DNA of 64,000 bases from an uncultured Paracoccaceae bacterium (GTDB taxonomy: Bacteria; Pseudomonadota; Alphaproteobacteria; Rhodobacterales; Rhodobacteraceae): contig CALICM010000005.1 of NCBI GenBank assembly GCA_938049225.1, positions 1-64,000 on the forward strand, read 5' to 3'. Under the pieces are notes generated by a model. That model had not been told where the DNA came from and ran no database searches. It worked only from the letters and a program-made list of their open reading frames with translations. Positions 41,750 through 51,939 of this stretch are shown here, in pieces. Both the position numbers and the translations under genes were made by a program. Position 1 is the stretch's first letter. Each line of letters begins with the position of its first letter.

Positions 41750-41878
41750 CTCGCGCTATTTACCACAACTTTCCGCAAACGTTCCCACCGGCGCCTCTCG
41801 GCGCCTGCGTCGACTCCTGATCTCTACTGTCATCAGAAACCACTGCTCATTGCTACCAGAGAGTGGGTCTCCTATCGA

Positions 41879-43423
41879 TCAAGGTGTAACGCCACGCCTG
41901 ATATTCGCAGCTTCATCATGTCTTCCCATGCGTTCCAGTACTACTTCCAAGTTCAGCCGGCTTTCCGCAGTCTCTAGGTGGTCCAAACCAAATCTCTCAA
42001 TGCCAATCTTCAGTGCGGAACGATGAAGCTGCTCGGCCTCCGCTAATTCGGAGAAGTTCATAACCCCAGATAACTGCTTAGACACAAGACACACACCAAG
42101 ACTATCCTTTCGGATCGCCGTTTTTGGATGGCCTTCGCCAAGACTCTGAGTTGTGATCCGCAATGCATCCCGGAATAGATGTTCCGCCTCGGCGGGCCGA
42201 TATGTATTCATGAGGATTTGAGCCAATATGCTCACGCGGATAGCTGTGTCTGGATGATCAGGCCCAAGAACCGCTTTCGAGATATCAACAGCCTCGCGCG
42301 CGAGGGGCTCGGCCTCTACGAACTTGCCACGTTCGTTGAAATAGGCAGCCAGATTATGGAGCGCCCGAGCGGTGTCGGGGTGTTGTCTTCCATTAGCTCT
42401 CTCACTTTCCAGCACAGCCTCCTCAAGTGGTGCCATTGCCTCGCCAAATCGATGCAGACCCATCAGGATGAGTCCTAAGTTCCCAAGTTGAATATACAGC
42501 GACTGCTCGTCTTGTGGTCGCAACTGCCTCGTTATCCCAAGGGCCTCTTGGATCACCGGAAGGGCTGCGGAGTATCGGCCGACAATTCGCAAACTTTCGG
42601 ACAAATTGCTGAGCGCAGTGGCCGTCTTTTGATCGCGATTGCCGTGTTCCGCTCGAGCCAGCTTAACAAGCTCCGTGTTCGCTACAATTGCCTTCTCGTA
42701 TTGACCGGCACGCCGGAGAAATACACCGGACGTTTGCAGATACTGAATCGTTGGGTTGAGCCGAGCTGCCTCCTCATAGTGTTCTGCCGCGTCCAGCCAG
42801 CGCACTTGGGCCTCAGCGATTTCGCCTCGCCCATAAGAAGCGCGTGCCGACCGTTCGACCGCAAGCCCATCCCGAGCCTTAATTTCAGCAAAGATCGCAT
42901 CAGCTTCGGAATAGTCACCCCTTTCCAGCTTTTCGCGCGCAATTTGCAGGCGTTCCACACCAATATCATTGCCCTCTCGGACCAGCAGCCGCTCTAACTC
43001 CACGATACGCGCCCAAGCCTTTTCGTAGAACACAGTGATATTGGCGAGCTGTCGTTCCAACTCATCCAACTCCGACTGTGAACGTTCGGCATTCGTACCG
43101 GTCGATGCCGCCAATTCCGCGCGCACTTCTTGGGCGCGCACCTCCAGTTTGTTCTGGAAATCTTCCAAGGTCATCGTGACCATCGGTTGGGGCGATGTTG
43201 GCCCGTTTGATGGACGTGGCGTCTCTCCATTTCCGTAGTCGCCGCCGCGTTGCCCGCGCAGCTTTCTGGCAAGCCACCAAATCGCACTGCCGATTATCCC
43301 CAGCACAGCCAAGAGCAACGCCACCAGGTCGGTTATCGCATTCGACTTGTCCTGATTCTGTTGATCGTCGTACCAGCCCGAAAGCGAGTTCCAGACATCC
43401 ACCAACCAATCGACCAATCCCAA
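41879..43423 (-). CDS. Membrane-anchored tetratricopeptide (kinesin-light-chain type) repeat protein
   Basis: N-terminal TM (ITDLVALLLAVLGIIGSAIWWLA), coiled-coil-like region, then ~42-residue TPRs marked by NGRQHPDTAR / LGPDHPDTAI / LGEGHPKTAI / FGLDHLETAE. Confidence 0.88.
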   Translation of the reverse strand: MGLVDWLVDVWNSLSGWYDDQQNQDKSNAITDLVALLLAVLGIIGSAIWWLARKLRGQRGGDYGNGETPRPSNGPTSPQPMVTMTLEDFQNKLEVRAQEVRAELAASTGTNAERSQSELDELERQLANITVFYEKAWARIVELERLLVREGNDIGVERLQIAREKLERGDYSEADAIFAEIKARDGLAVERSARASYGRGEIAEAQVRWLDAAEHYEEAARLNPTIQYLQTSGVFLRRAGQYEKAIVANTELVKLARAEHGNRDQKTATALSNLSESLRIVGRYSAALPVIQEALGITRQLRPQDEQSLYIQLGNLGLILMGLHRFGEAMAPLEEAVLESERANGRQHPDTARALHNLAAYFNERGKFVEAEPLAREAVDISKAVLGPDHPDTAIRVSILAQILMNTYRPAEAEHLFRDALRITTQSLGEGHPKTAIRKDSLGVCLVSKQLSGVMNFSELAEAEQLHRSALKIGIERFGLDHLETAESRLNLEVVLERMGRHDEAANIRRGVTP

Positions 43424-43477
43424 TGACCTTCCTCCAATAGTCGCCAGACTATCAAAGATGCCGCCCCTGCCCAGCCC

Positions 43478-44563
43478 CTATCGCAGCTTCAGCGTCGCCA
43501 GTCCGATCAGCGCGAGGATCACGCTGATAATCCAAAAGCGGATCACGATCTGGCTTTCCGCCCAGCCCAGTTTTTCGAAATGGTGGTGGATCGGCGCCAT
43601 CAGGAAGATCCGCTTCTTGGTGCGTTTGTAATAGACGACCTGGATGATCACGCTGAGTGCCTCCACCACGAACAACCCGCCGATGATCGCCAGCACGATC
43701 TCGTGCTTGGTCGCCACTGCAATCGCCCCCAAAGCCCCGCCCAACGCCAGGCTGCCCGTATCGCCCATGAAGACGGCCGCAGGCGGCGCGTTATACCACA
43801 AAAACCCCAGGCCCCCGCCGATCAAAGCGGCCGTGAACACTGTAATTTCACCCGTGCCCGCCACATAATGCACGTCCAAATACTCGGTGAAATCGGTCCG
43901 CCCCACCACATAAGCGATGATCCCGAACGACCCCCCCGCGATCATCACCGGCATGATCGCCAATCCGTCCAGCCCATCGGTCATGTTGACGGCATTCGCC
44001 GCCCCGACGATCACGATCATCGCAAAGGGCACAAACAGCACCGACAGGTTCAAGAGCGTGTCCTTGAAGACGGGAAACGCCAGATGGCCCGACAGCTCTT
44101 CGGTGTGCAACAGCATCGCCCAGACGGCCGCCATCGCTGCGATCCCAAATCCGATGCCCAGCCGCATCCGCCCCGAGATCCCCGCCACATCATGTTTGGT
44201 CACCTTCGAATAGTCATCCGCGAAGCCGATCAGCCCAAAGGACCCGGTCACAAACAGCACCAACCACACATAGCCGTTGTCCAGCCGCGCCCATAAAAGC
44301 GTGCTCAGGAGCAAAGCGGACAAGATCAAAAGGCCACCCATCGTCGGTGTCCCCGCCTTAGCGATAATATGGGTCTCGGGGCCATCCTCGCGGATCGGCT
44401 GGCCCTTCTTCTGCTTGCGTTTCAGAAAGTCGATCAGCGGCCGCCCAAACATGAAGCCAAAGATCAAAGCCGTCAGGAAGGCGCCGCCCGCGCGAAAGGT
44501 GATATAGCGGAACAGATTGAAGATGTCCCCGCCGTCCGACAGCTCGCTCAGAAAATACAACAT
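43478..44563 (-). CDS. mraY: Phospho-N-acetylmuramoyl-pentapeptide-transferase
   Basis: [62 protein letters not shown]. Confidence 0.98.
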   Translation of the reverse strand: MLYFLSELSDGGDIFNLFRYITFRAGGAFLTALIFGFMFGRPLIDFLKRKQKKGQPIREDGPETHIIAKAGTPTMGGLLILSALLLSTLLWARLDNGYVWLVLFVTGSFGLIGFADDYSKVTKHDVAGISGRMRLGIGFGIAAMAAVWAMLLHTEELSGHLAFPVFKDTLLNLSVLFVPFAMIVIVGAANAVNMTDGLDGLAIMPVMIAGGSFGIIAYVVGRTDFTEYLDVHYVAGTGEITVFTAALIGGGLGFLWYNAPPAAVFMGDTGSLALGGALGAIAVATKHEIVLAIIGGLFVVEALSVIIQVVYYKRTKKRIFLMAPIHHHFEKLGWAESQIVIRFWIISVILALIGLATLKLR

Positions 44564-46009
44564 CTACTCGGCCCCTTGCCCGTCCCACGGCTGCACCTGT
44601 CCCAGCGCTTTGACCGCGTCTACCAAAAGCCCCGCTTTCGAGCCCAGCGAGCCTTTGCACATCACAACATCACCCGCGTCTATCAGGCGCCGCACCTGAC
44701 CGGCAAGCGCTTGGGACGTCGGCGCCCATTGTCCCCGCTTTTCAATCGGCAGCGCGTCATAAAGGGCACGCATAAGGGGCCCCGCGCAATGGATCAGATC
44801 CACTTTGCCCAAGGCCGGATGGTTGGCCAACGCGGCGTGCATCGCCTCGGCTTGCGGACCCAATTCCAGCATGTCGGCCAGAAGCGCGATTCGCCGCCCA
44901 CGGTTCACCCGCCCGACGCCATCCTGGGGTTGGCTGAGCGCAAAAACCTCGAAGGCCGCGCGCATTGCAGCCGGGTTGGCGTTGTAGCTCTCGTCGATCA
45001 AAAGAACCGAACCATCGATCCCCCCCGGCCCCAAGGCGACCCGCCACCGCGCCCCACGCCCCTCGGGCGCCGACCAGCTGGCCAGGGTCATCGCCGCGCG
45101 CGGCACGTCCATGCCCAACAGATCCACCGCCGCCAATACCCCCAACGCATTGCTTGCCAAATGCCGCCCCGGCTGGCCGATCTTGAACATCAGCGGCACG
45201 CCCCTGGTCACGGCTTGAACGGTCGTCGCGGTCTCGGTCAGGGTCACCCAGGACAATCGGTACTTGGCGCCGGGATCCGCGCCAAAGCTGACAGCGCGCG
45301 CGCCAAGGTCCCTGACATGCGCCGCCTGAATATCAAAGGTCTCGCAATCCAAATTCAGCAGAACAACCCCGCCTGGCTCCAGGCCCTGGGCGATCTCGGC
45401 TTTCTCGTGGGCGATCCCCTCGATGCTGCCGAAGGCCTCAAGGTGCACCGCCGCCACGGTCGTGATCAACGCGAGATGTGGCCGGGCCAGGCGGGCCAGC
45501 GGCGCGATCTCGCCCGGGGCATTCATGCCGATTTCGATCACCGCGAACGCCGTATCGCGCGGCATCCGCGCCAGTGTCAGCGGCACACCCCAATGGTTGT
45601 TATAGCTCTTCTCGGCCGCGTGGACCTGGCCCTGGCGGCCCAAGGCCGCGCGCAGCATCTCTTTCGAGCCGGTCTTGCCCACCGAGCCTGTCACTGCCAC
45701 GACCTTTGCCCCGGTCCGCGCCCGTGCGGCCCGGCCCAGCGCGGTCAGCCCCTCGAGCGTATCCTCGACGATCAGCAGCCGGTCTTGAGAAACACCCTCA
45801 GGCACATGGCTGACCAACGCTGCCACCGCCCCCTTTTCCAGGGCAGCCGCCACGAACTCATGACCATCCCGCTGATCCTCAAGCGCGACAAAGAGGTCCC
45901 CCGACCGCACAGTCCGGCTGTCAATCGAGATCCCAGTCGCGATCCAATCACCTGTAACACGCCCGCCCGTGGCCGCCGCCGCCTCGGATGCCGACCATAA
46001 CGCTGTCAT
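44564..46009 (-). CDS. murF: UDP-N-acetylmuramoyl-tripeptide--D-alanyl-D-alanine ligase
   Basis: VVAVTGSVGKTGSKEMLRAALG; NNHWGVPLTLARMPRDTAFAVIEIGMNAPGEIAPL. Confidence 0.97.
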   Translation of the reverse strand: MTALWSASEAAAATGGRVTGDWIATGISIDSRTVRSGDLFVALEDQRDGHEFVAAALEKGAVAALVSHVPEGVSQDRLLIVEDTLEGLTALGRAARARTGAKVVAVTGSVGKTGSKEMLRAALGRQGQVHAAEKSYNNHWGVPLTLARMPRDTAFAVIEIGMNAPGEIAPLARLARPHLALITTVAAVHLEAFGSIEGIAHEKAEIAQGLEPGGVVLLNLDCETFDIQAAHVRDLGARAVSFGADPGAKYRLSWVTLTETATTVQAVTRGVPLMFKIGQPGRHLASNALGVLAAVDLLGMDVPRAAMTLASWSAPEGRGARWRVALGPGGIDGSVLLIDESYNANPAAMRAAFEVFALSQPQDGVGRVNRGRRIALLADMLELGPQAEAMHAALANHPALGKVDLIHCAGPLMRALYDALPIEKRGQWAPTSQALAGQVRRLIDAGDVVMCKGSLGSKAGLLVDAVKALGQVQPWDGQGAE

Positions 46010-47502
46010 GCCAACCGCCCATCCAAGGCCGCCACGGCAATGCTTGCCTGCTCGGCATCGTCAAAGGGCAATACATCGTCGCCCACGGTCTGCCCCGTCT
46101 CGTGCCCTTTGCCCGCGATCAACAGGGTGTCCCCCGGCTGGAGCGCATCCACGGCGGCCAAAATCGCCTCGGCCCGGTCACCGATCTGATTGCCCTCGGG
46201 CACGCCGATCATCACCTCGCGCCGGATCTCGGCCGGATCTTCCGATCTGGGGTTATCATCCGTCACAAAAACCACATCCGCGTTGTCCCGCGCGGCCGCG
46301 CCCATCGGCACGCGCTTGCCGGGGTCGCGGTCGCCGCCCGCGCCAAAGACGACCAACAAACGACCCATCACATGCGGCCGCATCGCGCGCAGCGCCGTCT
46401 CCAAGGCATCTGGCGTGTGCGCATAGTCGACATAAACCGCCGCGCCGTTGTCGCGCACCGCCGCCCGCTGCATTCGCCCGCGCACGGTCTGCAACCCAGG
46501 CATGACACGAAACACCTCCGCTGGCACCGCCCCGCAACCAACCGCCAGCCCGGCCGAGATCAAGGCATTCGCCCCTTGAAACCCACCGATCAGGTCCAAG
46601 CGCGCGACATGCACATCACCACGCCACGCAAAACGCAGGTCTTGACCGGTGGCATCGAACCGCTGCCCCAACAGCTGCAAATCCGCACCCGTGGCCGTCC
46701 CCACGCGCAGCACATCCTGCCCACGACCCGCCCGCAGGCCAGCCAATCGATGCCCGGCAGGGTCGTCGACATTAAACACCCCAACACCCTGAGGCCCCAA
46801 CACCCGTTCAAACAACCCCGCCTTCGCCTGATAGTAGTCTTCAAACGTCGGATGATAATCCAGGTGATCGCGGGTGATATTGGTAAAGGCCGCCGCCCTG
46901 AGCCGCACACCGTCCAAGCGCCGCTGCGCCAACCCGTGGCTGGACGCCTCCATGGCCGCGTGCGTCACCCCCTCGTTCGCCAAATCCGCCAACAACCGGT
47001 GCAGCGTGATTGGTTCCGGCGTGGTATGGTTCAGCCCGCGCGCCACAGCCCCCTCGACCCCGGTGGTGCCAAAGTTCACCGCCCTTTCACCCAAGGCTTC
47101 CCAAATTTGCCGGGTGAAACTGGCAACGGAGGTTTTCCCGTTTGTCCCGGTCACGGCCACCATGACGTCGGGCTGGGCGCCGAACCAAGTCGCGGCGGCC
47201 TTTGCCAAAGCCAGTCGCGCATCGTTGTGCACCACAACGGGCACGCCCACCTTGCCCAAGATCTTGGCCCCTGCGGGGTCTGTCAGCACCGCGACAGCCC
47301 CCATGCGCAGGGCATAGGACACAAAATCCGCCCCGTGGGCATGCACGCCCGGCAGGGCGGCGAACAAATGCCCTGGCAGCACATCGCGGCTGTCCACGCT
47401 GAGGCCAGTGATTTCAGCTGTGTGGGACCAATCGCCCGCCTTCCGCGCGCCGTCCAACAGACCCAAGGCCGCCAGGGCCCGTGTGTTCTGCCCTTCGGCC
47501 AT
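46006..47502 (-). CDS. murE: UDP-N-acetylmuramoyl-L-alanyl-D-glutamate--2,6-diaminopimelate ligase
   Basis: VAVTGTNGKTSVASFTRQIWEALG; TDDNPRSEDPAEIRREVMIG (DNPR motif for meso-Dap). Confidence 0.97.
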   Translation of the reverse strand: MAEGQNTRALAALGLLDGARKAGDWSHTAEITGLSVDSRDVLPGHLFAALPGVHAHGADFVSYALRMGAVAVLTDPAGAKILGKVGVPVVVHNDARLALAKAAATWFGAQPDVMVAVTGTNGKTSVASFTRQIWEALGERAVNFGTTGVEGAVARGLNHTTPEPITLHRLLADLANEGVTHAAMEASSHGLAQRRLDGVRLRAAAFTNITRDHLDYHPTFEDYYQAKAGLFERVLGPQGVGVFNVDDPAGHRLAGLRAGRGQDVLRVGTATGADLQLLGQRFDATGQDLRFAWRGDVHVARLDLIGGFQGANALISAGLAVGCGAVPAEVFRVMPGLQTVRGRMQRAAVRDNGAAVYVDYAHTPDALETALRAMRPHVMGRLLVVFGAGGDRDPGKRVPMGAAARDNADVVFVTDDNPRSEDPAEIRREVMIGVPEGNQIGDRAEAILAAVDALQPGDTLLIAGKGHETGQTVGDDVLPFDDAEQASIAVAALDGRLA

Positions 47503-47514
47503 GGCGGTCCCCCT

Positions 47515-49305
47515 TTAGTTTGAGGCGCGAACGCTCTGCGCCCCTTCTGCGCCCTCTTTAGGCAAGGGTCGCATGTTCATCAATGGCGCGATCCGGCGGA
47601 TGATCTCGGACGCCACGGGCGCGGCGGTCCAGCCCGCCGTACGGCGCGCTTCGCGTCCGGACCGGTCTTCGGGCTCGTCCAACGCGACGACCAAGACATA
47701 TTCCGGATCATGCGCGGGGAAAATCGAGGCAAAGGTGCCGATCACCTTTTCCTTATAGTACCCACCCGTGTGTTTGGGCTTATCCGCCGTCCCGGTCTTG
47801 CCACCGACCCGGTACCCTTCGGCATTCGCAAGCGTCGCAGTTCCCCGCACGACCACCTGCCGCAACATCTGGCGCGCGGCGCGGCTCGTCTCGGCCCGCA
47901 CCACCCGATCCGCCTCGGTTGGCAGGGGCGCCCCCGCCAATAGCGTGGGCCGCACCCGCAACCCGCCATTTGTCAGGGTCGCATAGGCCGTCGCCAAATG
48001 CAGCGGTGTCGCGGCCAACCCATGCCCATAGGATATCGTCATGGTCGAGATTTCGGACCAACGTTTCGGCACCAAGGGCCGAGTTTTGCCGGCTTCGGGC
48101 AGCGTCACTGGCACCGGCTCCATGAACCCAAGCTGTCGCAGAAATTCCTTCTGCCGGACCGCGCCGATTTCAACCGCCACGCGGGCCGTGCCGATGTTCG
48201 AGGATTTAACGATCACATCCCGCAAACTCAGCGTCGGGCCATAGTTCCGGAAATCGCGGATCCGAAATCGCCCCCAAGTCAGCGGCCCTGAAGTATCGAT
48301 CACCGTGTCCGGCCCTGCCAACCCCAGTTCCATCGCCTGGGCTGCCGTAAAGATCTTGAAAGTCGAGCCCAGCTCGTACACCCCCTGGGCCGCGCGGTTG
48401 AAGATCGGACTATCGGACGGATCCCCGCTGGCGGGCGGCAAGGGTCGTTTATTCGGATCGAAATCGGGCAGCGAGACCATGGCGACAATCCGCCCGGTCT
48501 TTGCCTCCATCAACACCGCCGCAGCACCCTTGGCGTTCATCAGACGCATGCCGCCCGCCAAGACGCGTTCCACTGCCGCCTGGACCGACAGATCGATGGT
48601 CAGCTGCAGCGGCGCGCCTTCGTTCACGGGATCGCGCAAGAACTGGTCGAAGGCCAACTCAACCCCGGCCGAGCCAACCACTTCGGCCGCATGCACCCCC
48701 TCGCGCCCATAGCCGTATCCGCCCAGAATATGGCTCGCGAGGCGCCCATTTGGATAAAGCCGCATCTCTCGCGGGCCGAACAACAACCCCGGCTCACCCA
48801 GGTCATGCACCGCCTGGCGTTGCTCGGGGCTGAGCGTGCGCTTGATCCACAAAAACCGGCGTTTTCCGCTGAACCGCTTCAGCAATTCGGTCTCGTCAAG
48901 ATCATCAAAGATCCGCGCCAATCCCGCCGCCGCCGCGACCTTGTCCACCATCAAATACGGCTGGGCATAGAGGCTGGCGGTCTGCATATTCGTCGCCAGG
49001 ATCGCGCCATTGCGGTCCACGATATCCGCCCGCTGCGCAACGATCCGCGCGGCACTCGCCGTCGCCTTGGGCTCCACCGGTTCCGAGGACGCAAGCACGC
49101 TCATTCGCGCCGCCACCGTGCCAAAGGCCAAAATAAAGGTGGCCGCCAGCAACCACAGCCGATGCTCGGCCCGCCGCCGTTCAGCGCGGTGGCGCAGACG
49201 CATTCTGGCGGCGCGCTCTTCTGCCTCGACCCCATCCGGGTTCTCGCCTTGCGCGCGGGCCTTGAACACCCGGGCCAAGGGGCGCAACGGCCTGCGCGAG
49301 GTCAT
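47515..49305 (-). CDS. ftsI: Peptidoglycan D,D-transpeptidase FtsI (PBP3)
   Basis: YELGSTFKIFTAAQAME (SxxK), KSSNIGTARVA (SxN), VGGKTGTADKP (KTG). Confidence 0.96.
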   Translation of the reverse strand: MTSRRPLRPLARVFKARAQGENPDGVEAEERAARMRLRHRAERRRAEHRLWLLAATFILAFGTVAARMSVLASSEPVEPKATASAARIVAQRADIVDRNGAILATNMQTASLYAQPYLMVDKVAAAAGLARIFDDLDETELLKRFSGKRRFLWIKRTLSPEQRQAVHDLGEPGLLFGPREMRLYPNGRLASHILGGYGYGREGVHAAEVVGSAGVELAFDQFLRDPVNEGAPLQLTIDLSVQAAVERVLAGGMRLMNAKGAAAVLMEAKTGRIVAMVSLPDFDPNKRPLPPASGDPSDSPIFNRAAQGVYELGSTFKIFTAAQAMELGLAGPDTVIDTSGPLTWGRFRIRDFRNYGPTLSLRDVIVKSSNIGTARVAVEIGAVRQKEFLRQLGFMEPVPVTLPEAGKTRPLVPKRWSEISTMTISYGHGLAATPLHLATAYATLTNGGLRVRPTLLAGAPLPTEADRVVRAETSRAARQMLRQVVVRGTATLANAEGYRVGGKTGTADKPKHTGGYYKEKVIGTFASIFPAHDPEYVLVVALDEPEDRSGREARRTAGWTAAPVASEIIRRIAPLMNMRPLPKEGAEGAQSVRASN

Positions 49306-49652
49306 TGCGTCGCCCCCCCAAGCACTGCATCCAGCACATCGCCTGCCAGCCGGTCCTCGGTCGCGGCTGGGGGAAAGGCCACCTCGGCCGGATCCGCGAA
49401 ATGACCTGCCGTCATCGGGGCCAGGCCCAACTCGGCGAAATACTCTTCGGCCAGGACGCGGAGCCGATCCGGCCGGTTCAAATAGGCCCATTCCGCGTTT
49501 AACATCGCGATCGTGCCGCGCTCCTGCGCCATCTCAAGGCGCAGCCGCTCCACGTCGCGCACCGCTTCCTGGGTGGTGTAATTGACTTGGTAGGCCCAAA
49601 AGGCAAAAGCTACGACCAAGGCGCTGGCCGCAATATACAGCAAGGTTCTCAT
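49302..49652 (-). CDS. ftsL: Cell division protein FtsL
   Basis: Small single-TM protein between rsmH and fts[37 protein letters not shown]. Confidence 0.9.
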   Translation of the reverse strand: MRTLLYIAASALVVAFAFWAYQVNYTTQEAVRDVERLRLEMAQERGTIAMLNAEWAYLNRPDRLRVLAEEYFAELGLAPMTAGHFADPAEVAFPPAATEDRLAGDVLDAVLGGATQ

Positions 49653-50638
49653 AAAACCCCCTCGATCGCCACGGCGGGCAATCCGAACACACGTATCTCG
49701 ACATCCCCCGCCGGCGCTTCGGTCCGCCGGGCCATGCGCAACTTGGCGGATCGCGCCCGGGGATTCGCGGCCACCTCGGCCTCGGACGCCTCAATGGCCT
49801 TGCGCGTGATCAGATCGAACCGCGCGTCTTCCACGACCACTTCGGGCTGATAGCGGCTGCCTTGCGCGGCACCGCCGCTGCGGGCCCGCAAAAACCGCTT
49901 CACGATGCGATCCTCCAGCGAGTGAAAGCTTACCACCGCCAAGATGCCGCCGGGCCTGAGCGCCCGCTCGGCTACCATCAGTCCGCGCGCCAAAACGCCC
50001 AATTCATCATTCACAGCGATCCGCAAGGCCTGAAAACTGCGGGTGGCCGCATGTGGCTGCCCGGGCTTGGGGCGCGGCAATAGCCGTTCGATCAGCCCAG
50101 CCAACTGCCGCGTCCGCGTAAACGGCACCGCGACGCGATCCGCCACCACCGCCCGCGCGATCCGCCGGGCGGCCCGCTCTTCACCATATTGATGCAACAC
50201 ATCCGCCAATGCGGCCTCGCTCAGCCCGTTTACCAGATCCGCGGCACTCGGCCCTGACTGCGCCATGCGCATGTCCAACGGCCCGTCTTTGGTGAACGAA
50301 AACCCACGCCCCGCTTGATCCAACTGCATCGAGCTGACGCCAATATCCAAAACAACACCGTCCAGCGCCTCGCCCGCCAACGTGTCCAAGTCGGCAAAAT
50401 TGCCCTGCACCAGGCGCAGCCGGTCCCCATACTCGGCGGCCCAGTCCCCAGCCCGGGCGAAAACCTCCGGATCTTGATCGACCCCGATCACCCTTTCAGC
50501 CCCAGCCTCTAACAAGGCTCGGCTGTATCCACCGGCCCCAAAAGTGCCGTCCAGCCAGACGCCTGAGATCGGGGCGGCACGGTCTAAAAGCGGCGTCAGC
50601 AGCACGGGAATATGCGGCATGGACATGGCCACAGTCAT
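49649..50638 (-). CDS. rsmH: 16S rRNA (cytosine(1402)-N(4))-methyltransferase
   Basis: [56 protein letters not shown]. Confidence 0.97.
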   Translation of the reverse strand: MTVAMSMPHIPVLLTPLLDRAAPISGVWLDGTFGAGGYSRALLEAGAERVIGVDQDPEVFARAGDWAAEYGDRLRLVQGNFADLDTLAGEALDGVVLDIGVSSMQLDQAGRGFSFTKDGPLDMRMAQSGPSAADLVNGLSEAALADVLHQYGEERAARRIARAVVADRVAVPFTRTRQLAGLIERLLPRPKPGQPHAATRSFQALRIAVNDELGVLARGLMVAERALRPGGILAVVSFHSLEDRIVKRFLRARSGGAAQGSRYQPEVVVEDARFDLITRKAIEASEAEVAANPRARSAKLRMARRTEAPAGDVEIRVFGLPAVAIEGVL

Positions 50639-51138
50639 CCGCCCAACCGTGCCTTATCCAGTAAGGCGAAGGGGCTGTTGGCCTCGTCCTGACCCTCCAG
50701 CCATGCGCCAAGACCCGCCATATCGGCGGCATAGGCGCTGGGCTCCCAAATTTGAAACTTATCGCCCATCCCCGCAAAGGTGGCTTCCGCCGTCACACCG
50801 ATCATCTGGCGCAGCTTCTGGGGTAGGACCATGCGCCCATTCTCGTCAACCTGGGCATAGATCGACTGGGTGTTCAGAATACGCTCAAGCGCCACCCGAT
50901 CCTTCGAGAACCGCGGGAGGGCCGAGACCATGTCGTCGACCTCTTCGATTGAGCGCATCGAATACCCTTCAAGGCATTTCGATCCAGGCAGACCATAGAC
51001 AATGACCAAATTCGGCTGGGCACCGGCGACCCAATCGGGGTCCCCCTCCTCTAGGACACGGCGGAAGGGGGCCGGGATCGACACCCGGCCCTTACCGTCC
51101 ACTTTGTGGACGCTTTCGCCTCTGAAACGTCGTGCCAC
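50635..51138 (-). CDS. mraZ: Transcriptional regulator MraZ
   Basis: [21 protein letters not shown] and [28 protein letters not shown] start after AGGAG. Confidence 0.95.
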   Translation of the reverse strand: MARRFRGESVHKVDGKGRVSIPAPFRRVLEEGDPDWVAGAQPNLVIVYGLPGSKCLEGYSMRSIEEVDDMVSALPRFSKDRVALERILNTQSIYAQVDENGRMVLPQKLRQMIGVTAEATFAGMGDKFQIWEPSAYAADMAGLGAWLEGQDEANSPFALLDKARLGG

Positions 51139-51188
51139 GTTTCAACTCCTGCCCAAGCCCAACGGGGTCGATCCCGGTGGGGCCAATG

Positions 51189-51228
51189 AAAAAGGCGGCC
51201 GCGCTCTTATCTGGCACGGTCCGCCTTT
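51189..51228 (-). terminator. Intrinsic terminator inside the mraZ leader (UpsM-like sRNA 3' end)
   Basis: Minus strand: AAAGGCGG-accgtgccagataagagcgcgg-CCGCCTTTTTC, 8 bp stem (extendable) followed by a T-run. Confidence 0.7.
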
Positions 51229-51939
51229 GTCTTGCCGTTTCGGCCGCGTCCCTCAGGCGTTGACTGCTCGGATGCCGTCAGGGACACTTATTCTTGCGGG
51301 AAAGAAGCGGGCCTGTATGAAACCTGCTCTGGTTTGGTCGTCTCCGAAGTCTGTCGCCCCGTGATCCGTGCCGCGCCTTTCCGTGAGATGAGGTATGGCA
51401 TGGAACTACGTGGTAATCAATGGGAATTTTATGCACAGCGTGGGATTTAACCAGGATTCATGGTGGATGATCTCACCAATACTCACATACCAGTGTTAAG
51501 TTAATACAACATAAGGGCTCATCCCCAATACAAACCACCATATATTGCGAATACACTTTGTGGGGATCAGTTCCCATCTCAGGCCTATGAAATCCCAGCG
51601 CACCCCAATAATTTCGACGGCATGCTGGTTTCTCCCCATGGTTATCCACAGGTTCCTGGTGGAATTGCCCGTTTCGTTGAGTCGCGGCATAAACAAGTAA
51701 GCCCTCCGCTTCCCGCCTCAGGCCCGCGATCGCTGAAAAGAACATCGTTCATTTTTTGAAACATTGCTTCTGGGCCCTCACGACTGCGGCACTCCAATCG
51801 GGGCTTTGTGACAGAGGTCTGTTACAACTTCTCACAGCCTGCAGCCTCGCACTGACCTTCCCGTGAGCCCCCCTGCCCCGGCGCCATGAAATCAGCCATC
51901 TATGCTCCATCCCGCAGACATTCTCTGAAAGGTGCTGTC

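Noticed and set aside
44369-47523. Very long plus-strand ORFs (543 and 511 aa) opposite mraY, murF and murE
   Set aside because: His/Arg/Pro-rich shadow ORFs; the minus strand carries textbook mur genes.
51473-51745. 90-aa minus-strand ORF in the mraZ leader
   Set aside because: No protein-like features; region is better explained as an untranslated leader or promoter region.
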